A stretch of 64,000 nucleotides of DNA, taken from positions 24,092 through 88,091 of the forward strand of contig JAEXDQ010000039.1 of assembly GCA_023401595.1 (NCBI GenBank). The letters run 5' to 3'. This DNA is from Spirochaetota bacterium. GTDB taxonomy: Bacteria > Spirochaetota > Spirochaetia > Sphaerochaetales > Sphaerochaetaceae. Made by a program: the position numbers and the translations under genes. The notes below the pieces were generated by a model, which was not told where the DNA came from, searched no databases, and saw only the letters and a list, made by a program, of their open reading frames with translations. The number at the start of each line of letters is the position of its first letter. Position 1 is the stretch's first letter. Below are positions 34,962 through 43,865 of the stretch, in pieces.

Positions 34962-35840
34962 CTAGCGTTGCATCAAAGCCTGCGCTTTCTCGGCGAGCCG
35001 GATCAGGACAGGGATGTCCAGACGTTCCGCACGTTCATTGGCAGGTATCTGGCAGGAAGAAAGCAATTCCTCCACCCCGGCTTTACCGATGCGGTTCCCT
35101 ATCCTTCCCTGCTGCAGATTATTCCTGACCGTCTTACGACGCTGGGCGAACAATTCCTTGACCATGGGCATGAACACCGGGCGCAAGCCGTCGGGCACGA
35201 GGGGGACCGCCCGCTTCTGCATGCCTATCACCGCGCTGGTAACGTTCGGCGCAGGATAGAACGCACCGCTTTTGATGGGAAACAGCAATTCCACCTCATA
35301 GTCAATCTGGGCGAGGATTGTGAACGAAGACCACTCCTTGTCGCCGAAACAGGCGCACAATCGGTCGGCGACTTCCTTCTGCAAGGTATAGACCATCCTT
35401 TGGGGAAGGCATTGCTCTTCAAGAAAACGAGCTATGCAGACGGAGCCCACATTGTACGGCAGGTTCCCGCAGATGCGGTCGGGGACCCCGTCAGCGGCGA
35501 GAACAGCCTCCCAGGTCTTGAGGGCGTCGCCCTCCACCAGCCTGAAATTGGCGTCGTCGCCGAACGCCCGGTCCCGGAGAATCCGGCAGAAGCCATGGTC
35601 GATCTCGAATGCCACGACTTGATAGCCGCCGGCTATCAACAGGGAGGTAAGGGCGCCGATACCGGGGCCGATCTCCCAAACGGTCCCGCCGTCGGGAATC
35701 CGCAACGCATGAACGATCCGTTCCCGGACTTGCGGCGACAACAGGAAGTTCTGGCCGAACTTCTTGGACATGGACAGGCCGGCATCATCCAACAACGCGG
35801 TGATCGCCGCCGGGGAATCGTATGCGAAGTTCCAACTCAT
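34962..35840 (-). CDS. rsmA: 16S rRNA (adenine-N6)-dimethyltransferase
   Basis: The KsgA enzyme dimethylates two adjacent adenines in helix 45 of 16S rRNA, at a late step of small-subunit assembly. The 292-residue protein has SKKFGQNFLLSP near the N-terminus, the SAM-binding VWEIGPGIGALTSLL (~residue 50), and NLPYNVGSV (~residue 118), the NxPY catalytic motif. Start ATG 35840 gives the usual N-terminus; it overlaps the end of comEC by 56 bases. The frame opens further to 35879. Confidence 0.96.
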   Translation of the reverse strand: MSWNFAYDSPAAITALLDDAGLSMSKKFGQNFLLSPQVRERIVHALRIPDGGTVWEIGPGIGALTSLLIAGGYQVVAFEIDHGFCRILRDRAFGDDANFRLVEGDALKTWEAVLAADGVPDRICGNLPYNVGSVCIARFLEEQCLPQRMVYTLQKEVADRLCACFGDKEWSSFTILAQIDYEVELLFPIKSGAFYPAPNVTSAVIGMQKRAVPLVPDGLRPVFMPMVKELFAQRRKTVRNNLQQGRIGNRIGKAGVEELLSSCQIPANERAERLDIPVLIRLAEKAQALMQR

Positions 35841-37461
35841 GTCGCCGTATGCTCCTTCTGCGTAATACCGTACCAGCATACAGAATAGCCATGGAACCAG
35901 TCAACAGCAACATGGCGTATATCGCCAGTCCCTGCGCGCCGGCGTATCCTTGGGCATGTCCGCCGACCTCGCTCCCCCAGCGCATCAACGCCTCAAGGCA
36001 ACGATACAGGCGGACGGAACACCATTCCACCGCAACGGCCGGCCAGGACGCGCCGCAACCGGTACAGAGCGTCAGCGCTCCCGACGCCATGGACAGGCCG
36101 ATCATCGCTCCGACTATCGGGGACAACGCCAGGCTGACCGGAGTCCAGGAGCCGAACACCATTGAAGAGCAGGGGGCGGCCCATAGGACGGCCATGAAAG
36201 TGGAGCCCCAGACGGCCGCCGCCCGACGGGGCAAGAAACGGGAACACAAGACTCCGACAGGACCTCCCAGCGCCAACAGACCGCCCAACGCGACGTAAGA
36301 GAACAAACACCCCGCCGTAACGATCGTGTGAGGAACAAAAAACAGCTGCAGGACAAACGCCATGGCGTAGGTCGTCGCAGCCGGGGGGCTTTCCTTGCCG
36401 ATGAACGACGGCAGGACCGCACAGAAGAACATGAAAGCGCTACGAACCAAGGAGGGCCGCGGCCCTGCGAGCGCCAAAAACAACAAGACAGGAGCTATGG
36501 CGAGCAACCGTCCCCTCCGACGCCCCAGCAACCGGACGCCAACCCACGAGACGGCCCCGGCGAAAAACTGCAAGTGCATTCCTGACAACGCCAGCACATG
36601 GGCGCAACCGCTGGTCCGGCTGAGTTCCTTCAACGGAAACGACGGATCGTCGCATCGTCCGAGCAGGAGCATCAACGCCAACAGCCGCGCATAATACGAA
36701 GAATCCTTGCGAACATTCCCATCGGAGGTCTCCTGTTGAATTCCCAACCGATTGGAAATCCATCGGATACATGAAAAGCGTGACCGGCGGAAAGAGGCCC
36801 CGACGGCACCCCGGAAACCCGAAGGAGGCAATTCCATCACCTCGTCGGCGAGAAACAGCTCACCGGGTCGGATATCCTCCCCAACGGCGAAAACACCCCG
36901 CGCCAGCAACCGGACGCCGGCAAGATGTACAGGAAGCTTTGAACCCACAACCGACAGCTTTCCCCGGCAGGACGCAAATGAGCCGTCCTTACCCTGGCAT
37001 CCGTCCAGAATGAGGTCATAAACCTGATTACCCCTTTCGCTGACAGAGGAATCGGCGTTCAACGTACCTTCTATCGCGACGATCCTGGACAACGGAATTC
37101 CCGCCTGCGTCTCAGTTCGCCATGCGACTTCCCCAACCTGGCAATAGAGCAGAAAAACCAGCGCAGCGGCCCAAAAACAGTACTTCCTCAGTCTCAAAAC
37201 GCGATGAACCGAAGAGAGTACGTTCGCTACTGCGCACAACGATATACACCAGAGGAGGACAAAGCCGCGGTACCCAAGCCAGCTGGGGGCACAGACGGAG
37301 GCAAGCAACAGCAGGGGAACACCGACACAGACGAGTACCCGGCAAAGAGCAGGAACGCAACGGGCAGCACCCTGGCCGCCGAAGGAACGGAAACCGCACG
37401 GCGCGGCCGAATACATGGCGACATCCGAGACGAAAGGACTGGCGACAGCTTCCCGACACAT
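35785..37461 (-). CDS. comEC: ComEC/Rec2-family DNA-uptake channel, truncated type without metallo-hydrolase domain
   Basis: A 558-residue membrane protein. An N-terminal soluble OB-like part (IVAIEGTLNADSSVSERGNQVYDLIL, ~residues 128-155) follows the first helices. The competence domain is signed by HVLALSGMHLQFFAGAVSWV (~residue 288) and RPSLVRSAFMFF. About eight more membrane segments follow. The usual C-terminal beta-lactamase-like domain, which many ComEC proteins use to degrade one strand, is missing: after the last helix (LLLTGSMAILYAG) only a basic tail remains. Starts at 37461 and 37416 are both possible. It is likely to pass single-stranded DNA across the membrane. Confidence 0.85.
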   Translation of the reverse strand: MCREAVASPFVSDVAMYSAAPCGFRSFGGQGAARCVPALCRVLVCVGVPLLLLASVCAPSWLGYRGFVLLWCISLCAVANVLSSVHRVLRLRKYCFWAAALVFLLYCQVGEVAWRTETQAGIPLSRIVAIEGTLNADSSVSERGNQVYDLILDGCQGKDGSFASCRGKLSVVGSKLPVHLAGVRLLARGVFAVGEDIRPGELFLADEVMELPPSGFRGAVGASFRRSRFSCIRWISNRLGIQQETSDGNVRKDSSYYARLLALMLLLGRCDDPSFPLKELSRTSGCAHVLALSGMHLQFFAGAVSWVGVRLLGRRRGRLLAIAPVLLFLALAGPRPSLVRSAFMFFCAVLPSFIGKESPPAATTYAMAFVLQLFFVPHTIVTAGCLFSYVALGGLLALGGPVGVLCSRFLPRRAAAVWGSTFMAVLWAAPCSSMVFGSWTPVSLALSPIVGAMIGLSMASGALTLCTGCGASWPAVAVEWCSVRLYRCLEALMRWGSEVGGHAQGYAGAQGLAIYAMLLLTGSMAILYAGTVLRRRSIRRHELELRIRFPGGDHRVVG

Positions 37462-37610
37462 ACCCTGTATATGTGTGAAAAAGTCCGTGGTGATTCAAAA
37501 AACACTTTTCAGAGAGCCAAAAGCCTGAGCAGGAAGCCTGAGCCGGAAACACGAGGCAAAAGCAGGAACCAGGAGTTCGAACCAGAGCCCTCGAATCCGG
37601 GAATCCAGCT

Positions 37611-38393
37611 TCAAACGAGTTCGCTGAAAGCTACGCAAAGCGCCAGCAACGACAGGTCAAGCTGGCCAGCCATGGCTTGATGGACCATCCGCGCGCTGAG
37701 TACTTCATCACCCTTGCCGGTACGGCGCAGCTGGCGGAGCTGAACGAATCTATGATGGACGCTTTTCTCACGCTCCTTCACCCATGAGGCAAGGAGGCGG
37801 TAGACATCGTCGAGCCAAGGGCCCCGCTGCTCGTCTGAAAAGACGAGAGCCGGAAGAGATTCCTCACCGCAGAGCGCGAGCCGGTCACAAATATCGATAG
37901 GATCATGGGCCTGGATGTTCGCAAGATATGATTCCAGTACATCAAGCGACGAAAGCTCCCTGATTTCAGCGTCTCCAGCGGTCTGCTTAAGCTCCAGCCG
38001 TTTTTTCATCGCCACTGCGGATTTCTTGTCCCTTCGGGTCAAGAACGTCCACAACACGACTGAAACGGCTCCCGCGATCAGCATTTCGTCAACGATGGGG
38101 ATAGGATCCCGCACAGCCAGAGAAAAAATGAAATAGGTCGCAAGGAACACCAACGCGACCACCAGCAGCCGAGGCACATACCGCATGTCCTGGATCCACC
38201 GGTCCACCCCCCGGTCAATCGCGAAGTACAACGACGACGTGGCCTCGTTTTTCTCCTGCATGGTCAGCGTGCCCGCGCTGTACCATTCGACAGGTTCCTC
38301 GGGATCCCATTTGCCCGCGGCGGTAATGTCCTGGAACGGAGAAAGATATATCGTGTCCTTCTTGTGCCGGTGAATGATATAGCAGCGTTGCAT
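37611..38393 (-). CDS. Unknown protein with two central membrane helices
   Basis: A 260-residue protein that I do not recognise. Residues ~1-70 look soluble (DIRGVD-like acidic stretch: FAIDRGVDRWIQDMRYV). Residues ~74-92 (LLVVALVFLATYFIFSLAV) and ~100-120 (MLIAGAVSVVLWTFL) are membrane segments, followed by a basic RRDKK and a long charged helical C-terminal part (AMKKRLELKQTAGDAEIRELSSLDVLE). No catalytic motif is visible. It lies between comEC and the phosphomutase on the same strand, with 74 bases to the latter. Downstream the DNA carries GA-rich short repeats (37521-37560). Confidence 0.7.
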   Translation of the reverse strand: MQRCYIIHRHKKDTIYLSPFQDITAAGKWDPEEPVEWYSAGTLTMQEKNEATSSLYFAIDRGVDRWIQDMRYVPRLLVVALVFLATYFIFSLAVRDPIPIVDEMLIAGAVSVVLWTFLTRRDKKSAVAMKKRLELKQTAGDAEIRELSSLDVLESYLANIQAHDPIDICDRLALCGEESLPALVFSDEQRGPWLDDVYRLLASWVKEREKSVHHRFVQLRQLRRTGKGDEVLSARMVHQAMAGQLDLSLLALCVAFSELV

Positions 38394-38467
38394 CCGTGCA
38401 TCCTCCTTACAATCTCTCTCGTCCCGTCATAAGCCGATGAACCGTAGTCCGTTCAGGATACCATGCG

Positions 38468-40228
38468 TCAGAAAGCGGCCTTGAAACGGGCGACGATACC
38501 CTCCAGCGAGGCTTCCAAAGCGGCCCGACCGTCCGCGCCCGCCGTCAAGAACAGATAGTACTTGATCTTGGGCTCGGTTCCGCTTGGGCGGACAACAAGC
38601 TTCTCCCCCGTCGAGAACCGGATGATGATGACGTCGGCCGGCGGGAAATCCCCGCAAGCCCCGCCCTTGAGATCCTGAATGCTTTCAATCGTCAGACCGA
38701 CCAGGACATCCCCGGCCTTCTTCGTCCGGAAATCGGCCATGATCGCGTCCATCCTGGCTTTGCCCGCGGCCCCTTCGTAGTCGCGGGAGAACACGACCTC
38801 GGTGCTATAGCCGTACGTTTCATAGATTTGGTCAAGGCGTTGCCGCAAGGTCAGCCCGTGGGAGGCGTACCAGCACATCATCTCCACGGCGCACAGGGCG
38901 GAGCTGACCGCATCCTTGTCGCGGACGGCGGGGACGGTCAGATACCCGTAGCTCTCTTCGCATCCGAACAAAAAGAAACGTTCGTCACCGGCGGGCCCCT
39001 CCAGAGAAGCGATCTGCTCGGCGATATATTTGAAGCCGGTCAGCACATCCTTGCAAACGGCGTCGTTGGCTTCGGCTATCCGCCTGACAAGGTCGGTGGT
39101 CACGAGGCTCTTGACGCATAACGGGGTCTTCCCACCGACGCCGGCTCCATAGCAGGTCGGAGTTTCCGTCTTGCCCTGAGCGAGGTCCTTCCATGTGGCG
39201 AGCAGATAGTCGCATAGCAGGGCTGCTATCTGGTTTCCGGTCAGCAGCTGATAGTCGGTCTTTTCGGGCGATGTCGGGATGGCGATTCCCAGCCGGTCGG
39301 CGTCGGGGTCGGTACCAAGGACGATGTCGGCCTTGACCTCTTTCGCCAGGGCGATGACTTTCCGCATCGCCTCAGCGCTTTCAGGATTGGGCAGCTTGAC
39401 CGTCGGGAACGCGCCGTCGGGCTGTTCCTGTTCGGGAACGACGCAACATCGGATGCCGACTTGTTCCAGCATATGTCGCACCGGCACGTTGCCGGAGCCG
39501 TGCAACGGCGTATACGCCACGGTAATGGGACTGCCCTTCACCAGGTCGGGACGGCGAAGACTTCCCAAAGCCATTGAATAGTAGGCTTCGTCGACTTGCG
39601 CAGGCACGGTCTCCAGCAACCCAGACTCCCTCGCCCGCTCTTCCGAAATATCTTTGATGCCGTCGCCTTCGACCGCGTTCGCAAGGGCGGCGATCCCGAT
39701 ATCATGGGGAGGCGTCACCTGTCCTCCGTCACTCCAATAGACCTTGTACCCGTTGTATTTGGATGGATTGTGGCTGGCCGTCACTACGATGCCCGCCGTG
39801 GTATGGAGATACCGTAAAGCGAAGGAAAGCATCGGCACGGGATGGAGCGTATCGAACAGATAGACATGCACACCGTTGGCGCACAGCACCAGAGCGGCCT
39901 GCTTCGCGAATTCAGCGCTATAGTGGCGGCTGTCGTATGCGATCGTCACAGAAGGAGCGGCGCTGTTCGCCACCAGGTATTCGGCGAGACCTTGCGAGAC
40001 CTTGCGGACCATGAACGGATTGATCCTGTTGGTTCCGCCGCCGATCACACCGCGCATCCCGGCCGTACCGAACGCAAGCTGCGTATAGAACCGGTCGAAC
40101 AAATCATCCCAATCGCCGGCGGCCAACGTGGCCAGGACTTCCTCACGGAAAACAGGATGACGCTCCGCGGCGACATACGCGCGGGCCTTCGTCTCGATCT
40201 CATGTCTTTCTGCTTCTGTCAACGCCAT
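38468..40228 (-). CDS. Phosphohexomutase (phosphoglucomutase/phosphomannomutase)
   Basis: A 586-residue alpha-D-phosphohexomutase of the PgcA/ManB type. Start at ATG 40228 because GGAGGAGAGC precedes it. Motifs in order: FGTAGMRGVIGGG (~residue 45), the phospho-Ser loop VVTASHNPSKYNGYK (Ser about residue 140), the metal loop DPDADRLGIAI (~residue 305), and the sugar-binding FGCEESYGYL (~residue 418). The C-terminal phosphate site is RPSGTEPKIKYYL. It interconverts glucose or mannose 1- and 6-phosphates. Its start overlaps the end of gph by 10 bases, so they form an operon. Confidence 0.96.
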   Translation of the reverse strand: MALTEAERHEIETKARAYVAAERHPVFREEVLATLAAGDWDDLFDRFYTQLAFGTAGMRGVIGGGTNRINPFMVRKVSQGLAEYLVANSAAPSVTIAYDSRHYSAEFAKQAALVLCANGVHVYLFDTLHPVPMLSFALRYLHTTAGIVVTASHNPSKYNGYKVYWSDGGQVTPPHDIGIAALANAVEGDGIKDISEERARESGLLETVPAQVDEAYYSMALGSLRRPDLVKGSPITVAYTPLHGSGNVPVRHMLEQVGIRCCVVPEQEQPDGAFPTVKLPNPESAEAMRKVIALAKEVKADIVLGTDPDADRLGIAIPTSPEKTDYQLLTGNQIAALLCDYLLATWKDLAQGKTETPTCYGAGVGGKTPLCVKSLVTTDLVRRIAEANDAVCKDVLTGFKYIAEQIASLEGPAGDERFFLFGCEESYGYLTVPAVRDKDAVSSALCAVEMMCWYASHGLTLRQRLDQIYETYGYSTEVVFSRDYEGAAGKARMDAIMADFRTKKAGDVLVGLTIESIQDLKGGACGDFPPADVIIIRFSTGEKLVVRPSGTEPKIKYYLFLTAGADGRAALEASLEGIVARFKAAF

Positions 40229-40890
40229 ATGCTCTCCTCCAATTCGCCTATCGTATCGCACAGGGGACGAATCCCGCCGGCTTCAAGCTTTTCTCTGCTA
40301 CGGAACCCCCAGGTCACGATGGCGACCTGAACCTCCGAGACATTGCGCGCGGTCTGCCAATCCACTTCACTGTCGCCTACATAGAGTACCTGGGACAATG
40401 GAATCCCCGTCTTTCTGGCGAATTCCCGGACACCCTGCGGGTCGGGCTTGCGGGGTCTGTCGGAACGCATCCCCTCGACCATGGCAAAAGGAACCGTAGG
40501 GAACAGCTCCCTGACGATCACCTGGATCAGGGAATCAGCCTTGTTCGACAATACCCCGATGGAGATTCCTCCCTCGACCAGCCTGCCCAGCAGCTCTTCG
40601 ATTCCGTCATACGGGACGGAGCAGTCCACCGGATGGGCCGCATAGGTCCTCATCAGCGTTTCAAAGAGCGTATCCAGACGTTCATCCGAGACGTCGCGAC
40701 CTCTGATGGCGAGTCCGTCCTTCAGTGCGTTTCGCAATCCTCTCCCGACTACCGACTGTACCTGTTCCCTCGACAGCGGGGCGAGCCCTTCCTCCACGAC
40801 CGCAGCGTTGAGGGCCGTAGCTATATCTGGAATTGTATCGACCAAGGTTCCGTCGAGGTCGAACAATACGCCTTGTACTAGTTTCTTCAT
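40219..40890 (-). CDS. gph: HAD-superfamily phosphatase, phosphoglycolate phosphatase-like
   Basis: A 223-residue HAD hydrolase, subfamily with a C1 cap. Motif I is GVLFDLDGTLVDT (nucleophile Asp ~residue 11), motif II is GVLSNKADS (~residue 117), and motif III-IV runs YVGDSEVDWQTARN (~residue 172). The pattern and length fit Gph/PpaX-type enzymes that dephosphorylate 2-phosphoglycolate or pyrophosphate-like substrates. A role as sugar-phosphate phosphatase is equally possible beside the phosphohexomutase. Confidence 0.87.
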   Translation of the reverse strand: MKKLVQGVLFDLDGTLVDTIPDIATALNAAVVEEGLAPLSREQVQSVVGRGLRNALKDGLAIRGRDVSDERLDTLFETLMRTYAAHPVDCSVPYDGIEELLGRLVEGGISIGVLSNKADSLIQVIVRELFPTVPFAMVEGMRSDRPRKPDPQGVREFARKTGIPLSQVLYVGDSEVDWQTARNVSEVQVAIVTWGFRSREKLEAGGIRPLCDTIGELEESIWR

Positions 40891-41104
40891 ATACCGCGAT
40901 TATCGTTGATAGATTGGCGATAGTCAACAAAACCGGGATGTTTTCTCGGATGATGGCAGACCGACGGACACCGCTGTCGCAAAGCGACATGGACCGTCAG
41001 CGGCAAGAAGCCTGACGGAGGTCTCAACCGCAAGGCGGAGATACCGAGAAAGAGAGGTCCATCCTCCTAGAAGCGGGAGATATTTCTGTACTATACTGGC
41101 GGCC

Positions 41105-42307
41105 ATGTACCGTTCAACAATCAGAGCCTGTTATGTCGGAAGCTTCTCGACGGCGTTGGTGTCCAATCTCACCCCGCTGTTGTTCATCATATTGATGGAT
41201 TCCTATGGTCTTACCTTCGAGCAGGTGGGAAGACTCACCCTGATCAACTTCCTTACGCAGATCGTCGCCGATATCGCATTCAGCAAGCCTGTCGATACAT
41301 GGGGCGTCCGTCCGTTCGTCGTAGCGGGCCACTTCTGCTGCGCGGCGGGGCTCATGCTGTTCGCCGTTTCCCCGATGCTGGCTCCAAACGCCCCCTACCC
41401 GCTGTTCATGCTGACTACGGTGGTTTTCAGCGTGGGAGGAGGCTTGCTCGAGCTGCTGCTCAGTCCGATCATCCAAGCCATCCCCGGCGATGAAAAGGCC
41501 AAAGCCATGAGCCTGCTCCACTCTTTCTATGCCTGGGGGTTCATTACCGTCGTCGTAGTCACGACCATGCTGCTCGCCCTGTTCGGAAGCGAAAATTGGC
41601 CGTTCATCATGCTGGCGTGGAGTCTGCTCCCTCTGGCGAACGCTCTGGCGTTCATGAAGGTCCCGCTGGCTCCACAGGTCAACGAGGACAAGAGGATGCC
41701 GGTACGGGCGTTGCTGACGTCTACCTTCTTCTGTGCCGCCATCCTGGGTATCGCCACGGGAGGAGCGGCGGAAGTCTCCATGTCGCAATGGATATCGGCG
41801 TTTACTGAACGGGCGCTCGGGCTGTCCAAGCAGACCGGGGATCTGGTCGGGCTGTGCCTGTTCGCGGCTCTGTTGGGAACGGGCCGCGCGCTGTACGGGA
41901 AATTCGGGAACAGGATCGACGTCAGTACCGCGATGCTGTACGGTTCCATAGGTGCCACGGTCTGTTTTCTTGGCGCCGCGCTCAGTCCTCATCCCCTGCT
42001 CTCCATGGGTTTCTGCGCCTTGAACGGACTGTTCGTCAGCCTGCTTTGGCCTGGTTCGCTCGTCCTCGCCGCCGCGAAATTTCCCCTTGCGGGAGCGTCG
42101 ATGTTCGCTTTGCTGGCGGCGGCCGGCGATACGGGCGCATCCATCGGACCATGGGTGATCGGCCTGATCTCCGACCATGCCGAAGGCGGTCTGCGGACGG
42201 GATTGTTGATAGGAACCGTATTCCCGTTGACGATGATCTTCTGCATGCTCAGTATCCGGACGATGCTCAAGGGCTCTCGACAAACGGCAATCGACAGGAT
42301 AGAGTGA
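41105..42307 (+). CDS. Major facilitator superfamily transporter
   Basis: A 400-residue, 12-helix carrier. The N-terminal half has STALVSNLTPLLFIILMDSYG followed by VGRLTLINFLTQIVADIAF and SKPVDTWGVRPFVVAGHFCC, the MFS A-motif region. The second half includes GGAAEVSMSQWISAFTERALG, a stretch I associate with FucP/YfkF-like sugar carriers. No neighbour fixes the substrate: upstream is gph in the opposite direction, downstream a region of repeats and then an rRNA methyltransferase. The start ATG 41105 has no clear Shine-Dalgarno, a mild doubt. Confidence 0.82.
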   Translation: MYRSTIRACYVGSFSTALVSNLTPLLFIILMDSYGLTFEQVGRLTLINFLTQIVADIAFSKPVDTWGVRPFVVAGHFCCAAGLMLFAVSPMLAPNAPYPLFMLTTVVFSVGGGLLELLLSPIIQAIPGDEKAKAMSLLHSFYAWGFITVVVVTTMLLALFGSENWPFIMLAWSLLPLANALAFMKVPLAPQVNEDKRMPVRALLTSTFFCAAILGIATGGAAEVSMSQWISAFTERALGLSKQTGDLVGLCLFAALLGTGRALYGKFGNRIDVSTAMLYGSIGATVCFLGAALSPHPLLSMGFCALNGLFVSLLWPGSLVLAAAKFPLAGASMFALLAAAGDTGASIGPWVIGLISDHAEGGLRTGLLIGTVFPLTMIFCMLSIRTMLKGSRQTAIDRIE

Positions 42308-42387
42308 CACTCGGCGGGGGCTGGAACGCAAGCTCCGCGCACCGGAAGAAAGCGTCGGCGACGCATCGGCCGCAAGGTCAGAGCGAT

Positions 42388-42464
42388 CCATTCGAAGGAG
42401 ATTGCATCTTTGGCAAGGAACAAGGCGCGAGCGTAGCATCACTACGTGAGCGAAGGCAGAGACG
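42388..42464 (+). repeat. Hairpin-bearing interspersed repeat, copy 1
   Basis: Begins CCATTCGAAGGAGAT and ends GTGAGCGAAGGCAGAGACG. Inside, CGTAG and CTACG form a short stem. It is homologous to 42491-42569 in the same gap; the gap holds no other gene. Confidence 0.85.
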
Positions 42465-42490
42465 CAGCCAGAGGTGCAAATACCAAGCGG

Positions 42491-42569
42491 CCATTCGAAG
42501 GAGATCGTCGGAACAGACAAAGAATAACGAAGCGAGCGTATCAAGTATACGTGAGCGAAGGCAATGACG
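42491..42569 (+). repeat. Hairpin-bearing interspersed repeat, copy 2
   Basis: Same ends as copy 1. The hairpin bases differ (CGTAT...ATACG) but still pair, a compensatory change. It lies 40 bases before the next gene's start and would be part of its leader. Confidence 0.85.
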
Positions 42570-42608
42570 ATGTATTGCCGACGATATACGAGAATAAAGA
42601 GGGAAATT

Positions 42609-43844
42609 ATGGATACATCAATCATCACCATCAAACAAGGAAAAGAGAAGCAGCTGCTTCGTCATCATCCGTGGGTGTTTTCGGGAGCTATCGAGACAGG
42701 ACCGGAAAACCAGGAGACCGCCCAGGTCGTCCGCGTCGAGACGTTCGAGGGACGGTTCATCGCGTGGGGGTGGTATGACAGGCTGAGCCATATTCAGCTC
42801 CATCTGCTCTCCTGGGAGGAACAGGACCGCATCGATGACGCATGGTGGCGGCAAATGTTTCGCAAGGCGATTCTGCGACGCAAGAGGTTCTTCGAGGACA
42901 AGAACTCGGCGACCACCTGCTTTCGACTGATACATGGCGAAGCTGATATGCTTCCAGGCTTCGCGGTGGATGTCTACGGGACGCTGGTACGGATTATTGT
43001 AAGCGCCCGCGTGGCGTGGGACCATCTGCCGCTGTGCATAGAGACCATCGAGACACTGCTACATCCATCTACTGTCGTCATGACTACCGACACAGCTTTC
43101 TGCGGTATCGAACAACTCCCGGAAACAGTGCAATGGTATAGACAAGGGCAGCGTTTCACACCGGAACAGAAGCTCACTCCCGTACGGTTCAGGGAAAACG
43201 GCATCATCTATGAAATTATTCCCGGAAAAGGTCAGAAAAGCGGTTTCTATTGCGATCAGCGGGACAACAGGACGGAAGTCGCAAGGTTCACAAGGAACGC
43301 GGTCGTGCTTGACGGCTGCTGCTACACGGGCGGTTTCACTCTGCAGGCGCTCAAAGCCGGAGCGGGACAGGTGGATTGTTTCGATTCCTCGGACGACGCC
43401 TTGAAGCAACTGCTGGCGCACGTACATATCAACCAGAACGCAGGAATCTTGCCCGACGGTTCCAGGGAGAGAGTATCGACGACCCAAGGGAACATCTTCG
43501 AACTGCTCAGACAGATACCCCAAAATCATTATGACGTAATAATTCTCGATCCTCCGAAGCTTGCGCAGACGAAGGCGCAGGTGGAGAATGCGACAAAGGC
43601 GTACAAGGACATGAACCGTGTCGCCATGGAGAAAATCAAGGACGGAGGCATCATAGCGACCTTCTCCTGCTCAGGGGCGGTGACCAGGGAGCAATTCCGG
43701 ATGATACTGGCCTGGGCAGCGAAGGACGCGGGAGTCGAGCTTCAGATCCTTCAGCAGCTGGGACAGGGCGAGGACCATCCAATCAGGATATCCTTCCCGG
43801 AATCCGAATACCTCAAGGGCTTCATTGTCCGGGTAATGAAATAG
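42609..43844 (+). CDS. Class I SAM-dependent 23S rRNA (cytosine-C5) methyltransferase, RlmI-like
   Basis: A 411-residue protein. Start ATG 42609 follows GAGGG; the frame opens upstream through the repeat region. Residues 1-70 are a PUA RNA-binding domain (KQLLRHHPWVFSGAIE). The SAM-dependent domain shows GQKSGFYCDQRDNR (residues ~207-220), then VLDGCCYTGGFTLQALKAG (motif I, ~residue 232), VIILDPPKLAQTK (motif IV, DPPxL, ~residue 310) and ATFSCSGAV (motif VI). This architecture is that of RlmI, which makes m5C1962 of 23S rRNA. The CxxC-like catalytic Cys is at SCSG. Confidence 0.92.
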   Translation: MDTSIITIKQGKEKQLLRHHPWVFSGAIETGPENQETAQVVRVETFEGRFIAWGWYDRLSHIQLHLLSWEEQDRIDDAWWRQMFRKAILRRKRFFEDKNSATTCFRLIHGEADMLPGFAVDVYGTLVRIIVSARVAWDHLPLCIETIETLLHPSTVVMTTDTAFCGIEQLPETVQWYRQGQRFTPEQKLTPVRFRENGIIYEIIPGKGQKSGFYCDQRDNRTEVARFTRNAVVLDGCCYTGGFTLQALKAGAGQVDCFDSSDDALKQLLAHVHINQNAGILPDGSRERVSTTQGNIFELLRQIPQNHYDVIILDPPKLAQTKAQVENATKAYKDMNRVAMEKIKDGGIIATFSCSGAVTREQFRMILAWAAKDAGVELQILQQLGQGEDHPIRISFPESEYLKGFIVRVMK

Positions 43845-43865
43845 CCGGCCGCTGACGTCTTTACA

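Noticed and set aside
41114..42634. 506-codon minus-strand frame opposite the MFS gene
   Set aside because: Same antisense signature; no ribosome site and no family pattern.
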